Below, one piece after another: positions 27,172 through 36,740 of a DNA stretch of 64,000 nt; positions within the stretch are counted from its first letter, which is position 1; every line of letters begins with the position of its first letter. The DNA is taken from positions 27,436 to 91,435 of the forward strand of contig JBKQIF010000073.1 of NCBI GenBank assembly GCA_052148435.1, given 5' to 3'. The notes below the pieces were generated by a model. That model had not been told where the DNA came from, ran no database searches, and worked only from the letters and a program-made list of their open reading frames with translations. The stretch comes from JBEKYD01 sp052148435. Its GTDB lineage: Bacteria; Acidobacteriota; Terriglobia; Bryobacterales; Bryobacteraceae. Made by a program: the position numbers and the translations under genes.

Positions 27172-27996
27172 ATGACCATCCACACTGCGCTCCTGCAGGG
27201 CACCGAACTGCTGGATTCCGCCGGCGTCGCCGTGCCGCGCCTCACCGCCGAAGTTCTGTTGGGCCACGCGCTCCATCGCGACCGGGTCTACCTCTACGCC
27301 CATCCCGAACAGGAGTTGGCCGAGGTGGAATGGCTGCACTACGGCCGCTATTTGCACGAGCGCATGGGGGGCAAGCCCACCCAATACATCACGAAGCGGC
27401 AGGAATTCTACGGCCGCGAATTTCGCGTCACGCCCGACGTGCTGATTCCCCGCCCGGAGACCGAGCACCTGATCGACGTCGCCTTGCCGCTGGCTCGCGA
27501 CGCGGAGACCATGCTCGATGTCGGCACCGGTACGGGCGCGATCGCCGTCACCTTGGCTCTCGAAAACGGCTCACCCGCGCTGGCAACCGACATTTCGCCC
27601 GCAGCCGCCGCCGTGGCGCGCGACAACGCCGTTCGCCTGGGCGCGCGGGTCAACGTAGTCGTATGCGACCTGATGGACGCCATCGCCCCCGCCTCCATCG
27701 GCCTGATCGTTTCCAACCCGCCCTACGTCCCGCTCGCCCAACGCAAGGGCTTGCAGCGCGAGGTCCGCGACTTTGAGCCGCCGGTGGCGCTTTACGGCGG
27801 CGAGACCGGCTTCGACATCTACCAGCGCATCGTGGCCGACGCTCCGCGCGTGCTGCGGCCCGGTGGATGGCTGGTCATGGAGCTCGGCTTCGGCTGCCAC
27901 CAGCGCGTGGCCGAAATGCTGGCCGGCTGGAACGATCTGCGCATCGAGCCCGACCTGGCCGGGATCCCGCGCGTCATCGCCGCACGGCGGCCGTAA
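27172..27996 (+). CDS. prmC: Release factor glutamine methyltransferase
   Basis: 274 residues. VGTGTGAIAVTLALE is the SAM-binding motif I and NPPYVPL the family's catalytic NPPY motif. The N-terminal helical domain (LLDSAGVAVPRLTAEVLLGHAL) is present and GKPTQYITKRQEFYGREF is typical of PrmC. It methylates the glutamine of GGQ in RF1/RF2. It is co-transcribed with prfA. Confidence 0.97.
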   Translation: MTIHTALLQGTELLDSAGVAVPRLTAEVLLGHALHRDRVYLYAHPEQELAEVEWLHYGRYLHERMGGKPTQYITKRQEFYGREFRVTPDVLIPRPETEHLIDVALPLARDAETMLDVGTGTGAIAVTLALENGSPALATDISPAAAAVARDNAVRLGARVNVVVCDLMDAIAPASIGLIVSNPPYVPLAQRKGLQREVRDFEPPVALYGGETGFDIYQRIVADAPRVLRPGGWLVMELGFGCHQRVAEMLAGWNDLRIEPDLAGIPRVIAARRP

Positions 27997-28004
27997 TGCC
28001 TGTA

Positions 28005-28105
28005 GAGTAGGCCTTCGGCCTGCGATTTGATTTCCACGGCTGCGATTCGGGTTTCATCGGTTCGTCCGGCCTTCCGCCATACAGGCCAAAGGCCTTCTTC
28101 ACAAA
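28005..28105. repeat. Dispersed GGAGTAGGC-type intergenic repeat
   Basis: GAGTAGGCCTTCGGCCTGCG near 28005 is mirrored by ACAGGCCAAAGGCCTTCTTCAC near 28081. Same family as the repeat near 52611. It lies between prmC and the ABC ATPase. Confidence 0.6.
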
Positions 28106-28176
28106 AGGTGCGCAGCACAGGCCAGGAGGTCTGTCCCACTCTCGGCTAAGATAGAGAGATATCGCAACGGAGGAGC

Positions 28177-29199
28177 ATGGGAGTCGGCATTCGGCTGGAA
28201 AATCTTCGCAAGGTCTACGACACCCCGCCGCCATCGCTGGCTCGGGGCGCGGCCTTTTCGTTCGCGTCGCGCCGCAACGGCGCCAAGGAGAAGAAGAAAA
28301 AGTTCGAAGTGGTTGCCCTCGACGGCATTTCGCTCGAAATCGGCCCCGGCGAGATCTTCGGCCTGCTCGGTCCCAACGGCGCCGGCAAATCCACCACCAT
28401 CGGCGTTCTGACGACCCGCACCCGCCCCACCAGCGGAAACGCGTTCGTCGGCGATTACGACGTCTGGGCTCACCAGGTCGAGGCGAAGCGCCTGATCGGC
28501 GTCGTCCAGCAGCGTCCCAACCTCGATTTCTCCCTCACCGCGCGCGAAATCCTGCTCTTTCACGGCAGGTATTTCTGCGTTCCGGCCCGCGAGAATCAGC
28601 GCCGCGCCGCCGAGCTGCTGGAAAAATTCAAGCTCACCGACCGCGCCGACCAGGCCCTGCTCGGCTTTTCCGGCGGCATGATGCAGCGCGTGTCCATCGC
28701 CCGCGCCATGATGCACGATCCCCAGGTTCTGTTTCTGGACGAACCTTCGGCCGGCCTCGACCCGCAAGCCCGCCTGCTGCTCTGGGAGATTACCCGCGAA
28801 TACAACCGCCAGGGAAAGACCATCGTGCTCACCACCCATTACATGGACGAAGCTGACACCCTCTGCGACCGGGTCGCCATCATCGATCACGGGCGGCTGA
28901 TCGCCGAGGGCTCGCCCGCCGAGCTCAAGCAATCCATCCCCGGCGGCTACCTGCTGCGGCTCCGCTTCGACCGCGTTCCCGAGGAGATGATCGACACCCT
29001 GCGCGCCATGCCGGGCGTGCGCGAAGTGCGCACCAACGACACCACCGCCGAGCTCTACGCCGATCGCGGCGGCCCGTTGATTCCCGCCATCGTCAATACC
29101 GTACAGGCGGCGGGTGTCGAGCTGCGCGACGTCAATATTTCCGAGCCGAGCCTGGAAACCCTGTTTCTGCACCACACCGGAAGGAGCTTGCGCGATTGA
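28177..29199 (+). CDS. ABC-2 type transporter ATP-binding subunit
   Basis: 340 residues with GAGGAG Shine-Dalgarno 2 nt before the ATG. Walker A GPNGAGKS at ~65-72, Q-loop in VVQQRPNLDFS, signature LGFSGGMMQRVSIARAMM, Walker B VLFLDEPSAGLDP and switch histidine TTHYMDE are all present. It resembles DrrA-type exporters of drugs, lipids or polyketides and has the ~100-residue C-terminal extension of that group. The permease gene overlaps its stop, so the pair is one exporter. The cargo is unknown. Confidence 0.95.
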   Translation: MGVGIRLENLRKVYDTPPPSLARGAAFSFASRRNGAKEKKKKFEVVALDGISLEIGPGEIFGLLGPNGAGKSTTIGVLTTRTRPTSGNAFVGDYDVWAHQVEAKRLIGVVQQRPNLDFSLTAREILLFHGRYFCVPARENQRRAAELLEKFKLTDRADQALLGFSGGMMQRVSIARAMMHDPQVLFLDEPSAGLDPQARLLLWEITREYNRQGKTIVLTTHYMDEADTLCDRVAIIDHGRLIAEGSPAELKQSIPGGYLLRLRFDRVPEEMIDTLRAMPGVREVRTNDTTAELYADRGGPLIPAIVNTVQAAGVELRDVNISEPSLETLFLHHTGRSLRD

Positions 29200-29966
29200 A
29201 CTGGAGAATCTTTTTCGCCCTGCTGGGCCGCGATTGGCACGTGGCCCGCAAGAATGCGTTGATGACCCTGGTGCAGAATCTGCTGCAGCCGCTGCTGCTG
29301 ACGTTCGTCTTCGGACGCGTGCTCACTTCCAGCGGCATGATGAACGCCGGTTTTAAGGCCGTGCTGCTGCCCGGCGTCATGGCCATCAGCATGGTCATCT
29401 CCGGCATTCAGGCCGTGGCCATGCCGCTCATCACCGAATTTCAGTTTTCGCGCGAAATCGAAGATCGCCTGCTCGCGCCTATCGAGAATGGGTGGCTGGC
29501 GGTGGAGAAGATCGTGGCCGGCATGATTCAAGGCTTGGTGGCCGGGTTGGTGGTGATTCCCGCGGCCTGGCTGACCATGGGCGCCGGCACCAATATAAAT
29601 TTCGGCCGGCCGTTTCAATTCGCTCTCATCTGCCTGCTGGTGGCGCTATTCTCTTCCGCCGGCGGCCTGGCCCTCGGTTGTTCGGTCGGGTCCACCCAAA
29701 TCGGCCTCATGTTCAGCGTCATCGTCACGCCGATGATGATGTTCGGCTGCGCCTACTATCCCTGGTCCTATCTCCACTTCCTTCCGGCTTTGCAATATGC
29801 CGTGCTGGTGAACCCGGTAGTCTATGCCAGCGAAGGACTGCGCGGCGCCCTGGCTCCACAAGTGCCGCACATGCCCTTCCTGGCCGCCGCCGGCGCCCTG
29901 GCGCTGATCGATGGCGGCTTGCTGGTGCTCGGTCTCAAGAAGTTTCTGCGCAAAGCCGTGAGCTAA
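29196..29966 (+). CDS. ABC-2 type transporter permease
   Basis: 256 residues starting at TTG that overlaps the ATPase stop (4 nt). Six hydrophobic helices are visible, including FKAVLLPGVMAISMVISGIQAVAMPL, FALICLLVALFSSAGGLALGC and FLAAAGALALIDGGLLVLG. The layout (N-terminal helix, cytoplasmic loop, re-entrant helices) fits ABC2_membrane. It completes a DrrAB-like export pair. Confidence 0.93.
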   Translation: MNWRIFFALLGRDWHVARKNALMTLVQNLLQPLLLTFVFGRVLTSSGMMNAGFKAVLLPGVMAISMVISGIQAVAMPLITEFQFSREIEDRLLAPIENGWLAVEKIVAGMIQGLVAGLVVIPAAWLTMGAGTNINFGRPFQFALICLLVALFSSAGGLALGCSVGSTQIGLMFSVIVTPMMMFGCAYYPWSYLHFLPALQYAVLVNPVVYASEGLRGALAPQVPHMPFLAAAGALALIDGGLLVLGLKKFLRKAVS

Positions 29967-30031
29967 GCCTGCCACGCCTGTTGGGCAAGTTGTCCAACCC
30001 GCGAACCGGTTGGGAACGAATGCGATCGGGG

Positions 30032-30316
30032 CTAATGGATATCGATTTTGAGCACGGCGTCCGAGTGTTCGTGCCGCCAGTCCCAGTACGCTTGTTGTTC
30101 GTTGACTTTGAGCTTGGCAAAGTCGCGATTCTTGCGATGGTTCTGTGTTACGTACAAGCCATACGCCTGATTTTCATGATCATTCCATTCATGATCGTCA
30201 TTGTGTTTTTTGTCGTGGTAGGTGCGAGCGGTTTGGGCTCGCAGCGTGATTGGAGCGACTGCGATTGGGGCCATAAGGGCGGCGCACAGCACGGCCGCAT
30301 TCCAGAAACGGGGCAT
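30032..30316 (-). CDS. Secreted small charged protein
   Basis: 94 residues. A signal peptide is visible (MPRFWNAAVLCAALMAPIAVAPITLRAQ). The mature part is very rich in His/Asp/Tyr (TYHDKKHNDDHEWNDHENQAY) and ends RHEHSDAVLKIDIH. This His/Asp-rich pattern recurs in small exported acidobacterial proteins; metal binding is plausible, not shown. The opposite-strand ORFs are shadows. Confidence 0.75.
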   Translation of the reverse strand: MPRFWNAAVLCAALMAPIAVAPITLRAQTARTYHDKKHNDDHEWNDHENQAYGLYVTQNHRKNRDFAKLKVNEQQAYWDWRHEHSDAVLKIDIH

Positions 30317-30560
30317 CGTTTATCTCCTGGCGGTCGATAGAGCAATCGTCGCGCCAAACATTCGATAACGGCTGTGTCGAACGCAACAACCCACGGGTAT
30401 GCCCGCGAAGAGTGCAGAAGCTGCATTTCAAAGTGCGAGAGTTGCTATCGCGAAGCTGGTGAACTCGGCCGAGGTTGTCGAAGGCCGACAGCGGAAGCGG
30501 GAAGGGAATTACAGTCGAAGCTCAAAGAGTTCCAACACCTTCAGTGGGCGGCTTAACGGG

Positions 30561-30953
30561 TTACGCGGCTCGATTTGAAACCCGGGCGCCTGAGTTGCGC
30601 ACATCCCAGATCCAGCGGGCGCAGGCCCATTCACGTTCCCATACCTCCCAATGTCCATCCCATCGTTCCCATGTGAACTTGGCCACCATTTCGGACCCGG
30701 TGCGAGCATCGCAGCGGGGGATCGCTGGACATCCGCACGGATCTTCGCGCTGCGCGATGACCGCGTTTCTGAGCATCGCTTCCGCCCGGAGCCAATGTTC
30801 CCAATCCGATCCAACGGGACAGCCGCCATCCAGCCACAACTGATACGCAACTGTGGCGATTTCGTTTTCAGTTGGGTTAACACTTGCGGCGGTTTTCACG
30901 GGCGCGTCGATGGTGCTCATTTCCCGCACCATCTTTGTTGCATGGCTTGCCAT
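30561..30953 (-). CDS. DUF2934 domain protein
   Basis: 130 residues from ATG 30953 (a Met about 10 residues later is also possible). The DUF2934 block is clear near residues 30-60: NEIATVAYQLWLDGGCPVGSDWEHWLRAE, with the (A/Y)xxLWxxxGxPxGxDxxxWxxAE pattern. A cysteine/tryptophan-rich tail follows. Its function is unknown; the domain occurs in many stress-related bacterial small proteins. Confidence 0.75.
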   Translation of the reverse strand: MASHATKMVREMSTIDAPVKTAASVNPTENEIATVAYQLWLDGGCPVGSDWEHWLRAEAMLRNAVIAQREDPCGCPAIPRCDARTGSEMVAKFTWERWDGHWEVWEREWACARWIWDVRNSGARVSNRAA

Positions 30954-31269
30954 GGTCGCTTTCCTTCTTCGCGGGCGCTGAGCCGCAATGGATGAATGTA
31001 CGGAATCCAACACTGGGGATTCCTTGGCCCGGCGGGACTGTTTTGGGTCGGAGCAGCCGGGCCCACAAAGTCCTGCCTATGCGAAACTCAGCACAACTTT
31101 GAGGCTTTACTGCATTCAGCCTCACACTGTAGGCGATCTGGCGTGTGGTTCACGCGGGGAGAGCAGAGTACCTGCATGCCACAACTAGAAAGTCCAGACA
31201 CGAGATCACGCCGATCCTTATACCGCTTATATTGTGTAGCGACTCTTGGCGTCTGTCAATGGGGACGAA
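30954..31269. other. Intergenic region, no gene seen
   Basis: Both strands show only short frames without sensible composition. There is no RNA gene or repeat I can support. It separates the DUF2934 gene from nadB. Confidence 0.4.
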
Positions 31270-32814
31270 TCACTGCTCTGTGACATTTCCACCGCGAAAT
31301 TTGATCTCCCGGCCGCGCCGCGCGATCGAGTGTTTTTGGAAAGCGGCGCTCTTGGCGGGATAGTCGGTGCGGTAATGCGCTCCGCGGCTTTCTAGCCGGG
31401 CCAGCCCCGCCCGCGCGATCAGCCGCACCACCTCCCGGAGGTTGCGGGCGGCCAGCGCGTCCGCGCCGGACGCGTTCCCGGCCGCATCCTGTTCCAACCT
31501 GGCGCACGCCGCCGCCAGTTCCGTACCATTTCGTACGATGCCGCAACTATCCCATGCCAGCCGGCGAATCTCGCCCGCGCGCGCAGCCGGCATCGCGCTT
31601 TCGGGCGCCCGGCCCGATTCGAGCGCGTTCCCCGACAGTGTCTCCCGCATGGCGCGCCCCGCCCGCGCGCCGAACACCACCCCCTCCAGCAGCGAATTGC
31701 TGGCCAGGCGATTGGCGCCGTGCACGCCCGTGGACGCCACTTCTCCGGCGGCGAACAGCCGCGCGATCGTGCTTCGTCCGTCCAGGTCCGTACGCACGCC
31801 GCCCATGGCGTAATGCGCCGCCGGCGCTACCGGAGCTGCCTGGCGTCCAAGGTCCACGCCATATTCCAGGCAGGTCTCGTAAATGCGCGGGAAGCGCTCG
31901 CGTGCAAACGCCTCGCCCCGGCCGGTGAGGTCGAGATATACCGACGCCGCTCCGCTCCGCTTCATTTCCGCCACGATGGCTCGCGCCACCACGTCGCGCG
32001 GCGCCAGCTCCGCCAGCGGGTGATAGCGCTCCATGAACCGCTCGCCGGCCGCGTTGCTGAGCGTCGCACCTTCGCCGCGCAGCGCCTCCGAAAGCAGAAA
32101 GCGCGGTGCGCCTTCGAGCGCCAGCGCGGTGGGGTGAAATTGCACGAATTCGATATCGGCGATCCTGGCCCCGGCGCGGTACGCCATGGCCACGCCGTCG
32201 CCGGTCGCCACCGCGGGATTGGTGGTATTGCCAAACGCCTGGCCCAGGCCGCCGGTCCCCAGCAGCACCGCGCGCGCGTAGATCGGCTCGGCCGCCATCG
32301 CCCCTCTGTCGTACACCAGCGCGCCGCGCGCTTCCTCCCCATCCATCAGCAGATCCGCCACCGCGGCGAAAGTCCGGAACTCCACGTTCGCCAGCGAGGC
32401 GGCTTTCCGGTACAGCACCCGCGCGATCTCGCGGCCGGTGGAATCGCCGTGCGCGTGCAGGATGCGGTTGCGGCTGTGAGCGCCCTCGCGGGCAAATGCC
32501 AGGCGCGAGCCTTCGCGGTCGAATTCCGCACCCCAGCCGATCAACTCTTCAATCGCCGCCGGCCCGTCTTCCACCAGTGCATGCACGGCTTCCCGCTCGC
32601 ACAGCCCGTCGCCCGCGTAGATGGTGTCGCTTTCGTGCAGCCCGATTTCGTCGTCATCGGCCAGCGCCGCCGCAATACCGCCTTGCGCGTATTCCGAGGC
32701 CGATTCGCGCAGGCTCTCCTTGGCCACCACCAGAACGCGCCCGGCCGGAGCCAGCTCGATCGCCGCCCGCAGCCCCGCCACACCCGCGCCAATCACCAGG
32801 AAATCGGGACCCAT
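31270..32814 (-). CDS. nadB: L-aspartate oxidase
   Basis: 514 residues of the succinate dehydrogenase/fumarate reductase flavoprotein fold. FAD site VIGAGVAGLRAAIELA at the N-terminus, SEYAQGGIAAALADDDE, and the active-site block ILHAHGDSTGREIARVL are all NadB features. It oxidises L-aspartate to iminoaspartate for NAD+ synthesis. nadA and nadC are not in the window. It is divergent from transketolase. Confidence 0.95.
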   Translation of the reverse strand: MGPDFLVIGAGVAGLRAAIELAPAGRVLVVAKESLRESASEYAQGGIAAALADDDEIGLHESDTIYAGDGLCEREAVHALVEDGPAAIEELIGWGAEFDREGSRLAFAREGAHSRNRILHAHGDSTGREIARVLYRKAASLANVEFRTFAAVADLLMDGEEARGALVYDRGAMAAEPIYARAVLLGTGGLGQAFGNTTNPAVATGDGVAMAYRAGARIADIEFVQFHPTALALEGAPRFLLSEALRGEGATLSNAAGERFMERYHPLAELAPRDVVARAIVAEMKRSGAASVYLDLTGRGEAFARERFPRIYETCLEYGVDLGRQAAPVAPAAHYAMGGVRTDLDGRSTIARLFAAGEVASTGVHGANRLASNSLLEGVVFGARAGRAMRETLSGNALESGRAPESAMPAARAGEIRRLAWDSCGIVRNGTELAAACARLEQDAAGNASGADALAARNLREVVRLIARAGLARLESRGAHYRTDYPAKSAAFQKHSIARRGREIKFRGGNVTEQ

Positions 32815-32969
32815 CCACTGCGATCATAACAAGCGCCGCCGGGCGCGCGGGTTGGGCGATATGGCGCGCCACATTCATTTCGGACAGGGACGGACACCCC
32901 ACCCCAGCACGAAGCTCCGCTTTTCAGGCATCATGGTATTTCATCGGTTTTTTTCAGGAAAGGAATCAC

Positions 32970-35018
32970 GTGTCAACTACGGTTTCCATCGAAGAGCTGT
33001 GCATTAACACCATTCGCATTCTTTCGGCCGACGCCGTGCAGAACGCCAACTCCGGGCACCCCGGCATGCCGATGGGCTTTGCCGCCCCGGCCTTTACGCT
33101 GTGGGACGAGTTTCTGAAGCACAATCCCAAGGACCCGTCATGGTTCAACCGCGACCGCTTCGTTCTCTCCGCCGGCCACGGCTCCATGCTGCTCTACAGC
33201 CTGCTGCACCTGACCGGCTACGATTTGCCGCTGGACGAACTGAAGCGCTTCCGCAGGCTGGGCAGCAAGACGCCGGGCCATCCCGAGCGCGGCCATACGC
33301 CAGGCGTGGAAGTGGCGACCGGCCCGCTGGGGCAAGGCTTCTCCAACGGCGTGGGCCTGGCCATCGCCGAAGCCTGGCTGGCGGCGCGTTTCAACCGCCC
33401 CGGACATGCCATCGTCGACCACTATACCTATGCCGTTTGCGGCGATGGTGACCTGATGGAAGGCATCACCCAGGAGGCAGCCTCGCTGGCCGGCCATCTG
33501 AAACTCGGCAAAATGGTCTACCTGTACGATCAAAACGGCATTTCGCTGGGCGGCGCCACTGGCCTGATCTTCACCGAAGACGTGCGCAAGCGTTTCGACG
33601 CCTATGGCTGGCACACGGCGCAGGTGACCGATGGCAACAACACCGATGAGGTGGCGGCAGCCATCCGCCAGGCGCAGGCCGAAACTTCGGCGCCTTCGCT
33701 GATTCTGGTGCGGACGCATATCGGCTACGGCAGCCCCCACAAGCACGACAATTTTTCGTCCCACGGCAGCCCGCTGGGCGAGGAGGAATTGGCGGCCACC
33801 AAGAAGGCATTGGGCTGGCCGACGACCGAGAAGTTCTACCTCCCCGAAGATGCCGTGGCGCATTTCCGCAAGGCGATCGACCGGGGCGCGGCCGCCCAGG
33901 CCGATTGGCAGAAAGGCTTCGCGGCGTACCGGAGCGGGTTTCCGGCCGAGGCCGCGGAATTCGAGCGCACGGTGGCCGGCAAACTGCCCGCCGATTGGGC
34001 CGCGGATCTGCCCAAGTGGCAGACGGGCGACAAAGCCCTTGCCACCCGCGTGGCCGGCGGCTTGGCCATCAATGCGCTGGCCAAGCGCATCCCGGAACTG
34101 ATAGGCGGCTCGGCCGACCTGAATCCTTCCACCGAAACCGCGCTCAAGGGACAAGGCGATTTTCAACCTCCGGGCGACACCCCGATCGCCATGGGCGCGG
34201 TCGGCGGCGGATGGGGCTACGGCGGACGAAACATCGCCTTCGGCGTGCGGGAACACGCCATGGGCGCGGCCGTAAACGGCATGGCGGCGCACGGCGGAGT
34301 GCTGCCGTTCTCGGCCACCTTTTTGGTTTTCAGCGACTACATGAAGCCTGCCATTCGCCTGGGAGCGATGAGCCGGTTGCGGGCCATTTACGTCTTCACC
34401 CATGACAGCATCGGCGTGGGCGAGGACGGGCCCACCCACGAGCCGATCGAGCAACTGGCCGGCTTGCGCGCGATTCCAGGCCTGGTGGTGCTGCGCCCCG
34501 CCGATCCCACCGAAACCGTGGACGCCTGGGCTTTTGCCGTCGAGCATCCGGGCCCCACGCTGCTGGCCCTGACGCGGCAGAATGTGCCGCACCTGGACCG
34601 CGGCCGCGCCGTCGATCCGGACCTGAGCAAGGGCGGCTATATCCTCTCGGAAGCCGAAGGCGGCGCACCCGAAGTCATTCTGATCGGCACCGGCTCGGAG
34701 GTCTCGCTGTGCGTGAAAGCGCAGGCCGCGCTGGCCGTGCAGGGCGTCAAAGCGCGCGTGGTCAGCTTGCCAAGTTGGGAGCTGTTCTCCCGGCAGGACG
34801 CCGCCTACCGGGAAAGCGTCTTGCCCAAAGCCATTACCGCCCGCGTGACGGTGGAAGCCGGCGCCACCTTTGGCTGGCAGAAATGGGCGGGGAGCGGAGG
34901 CGAGTGCATTGGTATCGACCGCTTCGGGGCATCCGGGCCCGGACCCGAAGTCATGGCCCACTTCGGCTTTGTGCCGGAAACGGTCACGGCCGCCGCATTG
35001 CGGGTGCTGGGCAAGTAG
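32970..35018 (+). CDS. tkt: Transketolase
   Basis: 682 residues from GTG 32970, with GGAAAGGA upstream; the longer reading to 32106 runs through nadB antisense and is not real. The N-terminal substrate/TPP pattern ANSGHPGMPMG, then HGSMLLYSLLH, HTPGVEVATGPLGQG and the TPP motif GDGDLMEGI...N at ~150-185 are present. DSIGVGEDGPTHEPIEQ and RPADPTETVDAWAFAV complete the enzyme. It links the oxidative pentose phosphate genes zwf/gnd to glycolysis. Confidence 0.97.
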   Translation: MSTTVSIEELCINTIRILSADAVQNANSGHPGMPMGFAAPAFTLWDEFLKHNPKDPSWFNRDRFVLSAGHGSMLLYSLLHLTGYDLPLDELKRFRRLGSKTPGHPERGHTPGVEVATGPLGQGFSNGVGLAIAEAWLAARFNRPGHAIVDHYTYAVCGDGDLMEGITQEAASLAGHLKLGKMVYLYDQNGISLGGATGLIFTEDVRKRFDAYGWHTAQVTDGNNTDEVAAAIRQAQAETSAPSLILVRTHIGYGSPHKHDNFSSHGSPLGEEELAATKKALGWPTTEKFYLPEDAVAHFRKAIDRGAAAQADWQKGFAAYRSGFPAEAAEFERTVAGKLPADWAADLPKWQTGDKALATRVAGGLAINALAKRIPELIGGSADLNPSTETALKGQGDFQPPGDTPIAMGAVGGGWGYGGRNIAFGVREHAMGAAVNGMAAHGGVLPFSATFLVFSDYMKPAIRLGAMSRLRAIYVFTHDSIGVGEDGPTHEPIEQLAGLRAIPGLVVLRPADPTETVDAWAFAVEHPGPTLLALTRQNVPHLDRGRAVDPDLSKGGYILSEAEGGAPEVILIGTGSEVSLCVKAQAALAVQGVKARVVSLPSWELFSRQDAAYRESVLPKAITARVTVEAGATFGWQKWAGSGGECIGIDRFGASGPGPEVMAHFGFVPETVTAAALRVLGK

Positions 35019-35067
35019 CACGGCTTTTGAGTTTTTCGTGGCCCAAGCATCGCCTCCGCAGCCCTAC

Positions 35068-36558
35068 TCAGCACTCGCCCGCGGCGATCTTTCCCGCCAC
35101 CAGCGCGATCTCGTGTTCCATGGCGCGGTCTTTGTCCTGAAACGCCGCCACCCGGCGCACGCTCTCGTAAACCCGCCGGGAGCCCTCGCCCAACTTTGCC
35201 GGGCCGCCGCGCAGGTCTACGGCCTGCGCCGTTGCCAGCAGCACCATCGCCGTTTCGTTGCGCACGCACTCCAGCGCATCCCACGCGGTGACGGCGGCGT
35301 GCATCCCCAGGCTGACCACGTCCTGGTTGTACTGTTCCGTGGGCAGGGAGTGGATCGAGCTTGGTCCGGCCAGGTGGCGCACCGCGCAGGCGAGGCTGGT
35401 CACGCTCAATTGCATGCCCTTGAAACCGGAATTGACGCCGGGATTCGGCGTCAGGTTGGCCGGCAACCCCTGGTTGAAGCGGTCGTCCACCATCACCGCC
35501 ATCAGCGCGTTGCCCCAGTTAGCCATGCTGGCGAGGTCGAGTTTCCAGGCGTCCAGCAGGCGTGCAATATGTCCGCCGTAGAAATTGCCGGCCTTGTAGA
35601 GTACGCCCGTATCGGGGTCGATCAGCGGATTGTCGTTGGCGGAGTTGATCTCCCGCTCCAGCACGGCGCAGCCGTCTTCCAGCGCTTCCCAAACCTGCCC
35701 CAGCCCCTGCGGCGCGCACCGCAGCGAATAGCAGGATTGCCCGGCGGAATCGCGCGTCAGGCCGGAGCCGTGGACGAGTTCACGCAGGTGCGCGGCCACG
35801 GCGATCTGTCCGGGGTGCCCTTTCTGCTCGTGGACCCACGCTTCGAGCGGCAATGCCGACGCCTGCATGGCCTCGATCCCGAGCGCCACGGCTCCCAGCA
35901 GCGCCCGCAGCACGGCTGTCGCATCCGCCTGGAACAGCGTCGCCACCGCGGTCATCACCGTGGTTCCGTTAATCAGCGCCAGCGCTTCTTTGGAAGCGAA
36001 GACAATGGGCGCCACCCCCGCCGCCTCCAGTGCCTCCGCCGCGCTCATCCCGCGGCCCTGGTATTCCACCTCGCCCCAGCCGGCCAGCGCCCGCGCGATA
36101 TACGCCGAGGGCATCAGGTCGCCGCTTGCCCCCACCGAACCGTAGCGCGGCACCACCGGCACGATGCCGTGATTGAGCAGCGCCGCCAGGGCTTCCACCA
36201 CTTCCACGCGCACCGCCGAGGCGCCCGTCAGGCAGGTGGCCACGCGCAGCAGCATGGCGGCTCGCACCACGTCCCTCGCCAGCGGCTGGCCGGTGGCGCA
36301 AGCCAGTTGGCGAACCAGGTTTGCCTGCAGCAACTCCATCTCCTCGGGGGCGAGCCAGATGCCCACATTGCCGCCCACTCCCGTATTGACTCCATAAATC
36401 CGCTCGCCGCGCGCCAGCAGTTCTTCCAGCCGCGCGCGGCCCCGCGCGATGCGCTCCCGCGCAGCCTCGCCAATCCGCACAGCTACGCCCTGCCGCGCTA
36501 CCTGCGCCACGTCCCGCACCGTCAGCCGACGGGCGCCCAACTCCAATGCCGGTGTCAT
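35068..36558 (-). CDS. MIO aromatic amino acid ammonia-lyase (HAL/PAL/TAL family)
   Basis: 496 residues from ATG 36558; the 887-residue reading that continues upstream is antisense to the flavin reductase. IYGVNTGVGG carries the catalytic tyrosine. The ASG triad that forms the MIO cofactor is at ~144-146 (SVGASGDLMP). NPLIDPDTG and GNFYGGH follow. It eliminates ammonia from His, Phe or Tyr. The residues at the selectivity site read Q-L (VRQLACATG, ~84-85) where Tyr lyases usually have H-L, Phe lyases F-L and His lyases S-H, so the substrate is unclear. A hutU/hutI neighbourhood is absent. Confidence 0.88.
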   Translation of the reverse strand: MTPALELGARRLTVRDVAQVARQGVAVRIGEAARERIARGRARLEELLARGERIYGVNTGVGGNVGIWLAPEEMELLQANLVRQLACATGQPLARDVVRAAMLLRVATCLTGASAVRVEVVEALAALLNHGIVPVVPRYGSVGASGDLMPSAYIARALAGWGEVEYQGRGMSAAEALEAAGVAPIVFASKEALALINGTTVMTAVATLFQADATAVLRALLGAVALGIEAMQASALPLEAWVHEQKGHPGQIAVAAHLRELVHGSGLTRDSAGQSCYSLRCAPQGLGQVWEALEDGCAVLEREINSANDNPLIDPDTGVLYKAGNFYGGHIARLLDAWKLDLASMANWGNALMAVMVDDRFNQGLPANLTPNPGVNSGFKGMQLSVTSLACAVRHLAGPSSIHSLPTEQYNQDVVSLGMHAAVTAWDALECVRNETAMVLLATAQAVDLRGGPAKLGEGSRRVYESVRRVAAFQDKDRAMEHEIALVAGKIAAGEC

Positions 36559-36740
36559 CCTTGCCAGTGTAACTTCCCGGCAATCTGCCTGGTGGAGAAT
36601 TGAATCGTGGCGCAGGCTGTCGCGCCCGATGCGGCATGCTTTTCCAGCCGCCGGGCCGCCGCCCATCACGGCAACGTACAACGGGCTGACCACAAAGACG
36701 GGGACGTCGATCGCAATCCACCAATGAGATTGCCCGTCGA

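Noticed and set aside
32106..32969. N-terminal extension of transketolase
   Set aside because: Runs antisense to nadB and is full of Arg/Pro; the protein proper starts at GTG 32970 with a Shine-Dalgarno sequence.
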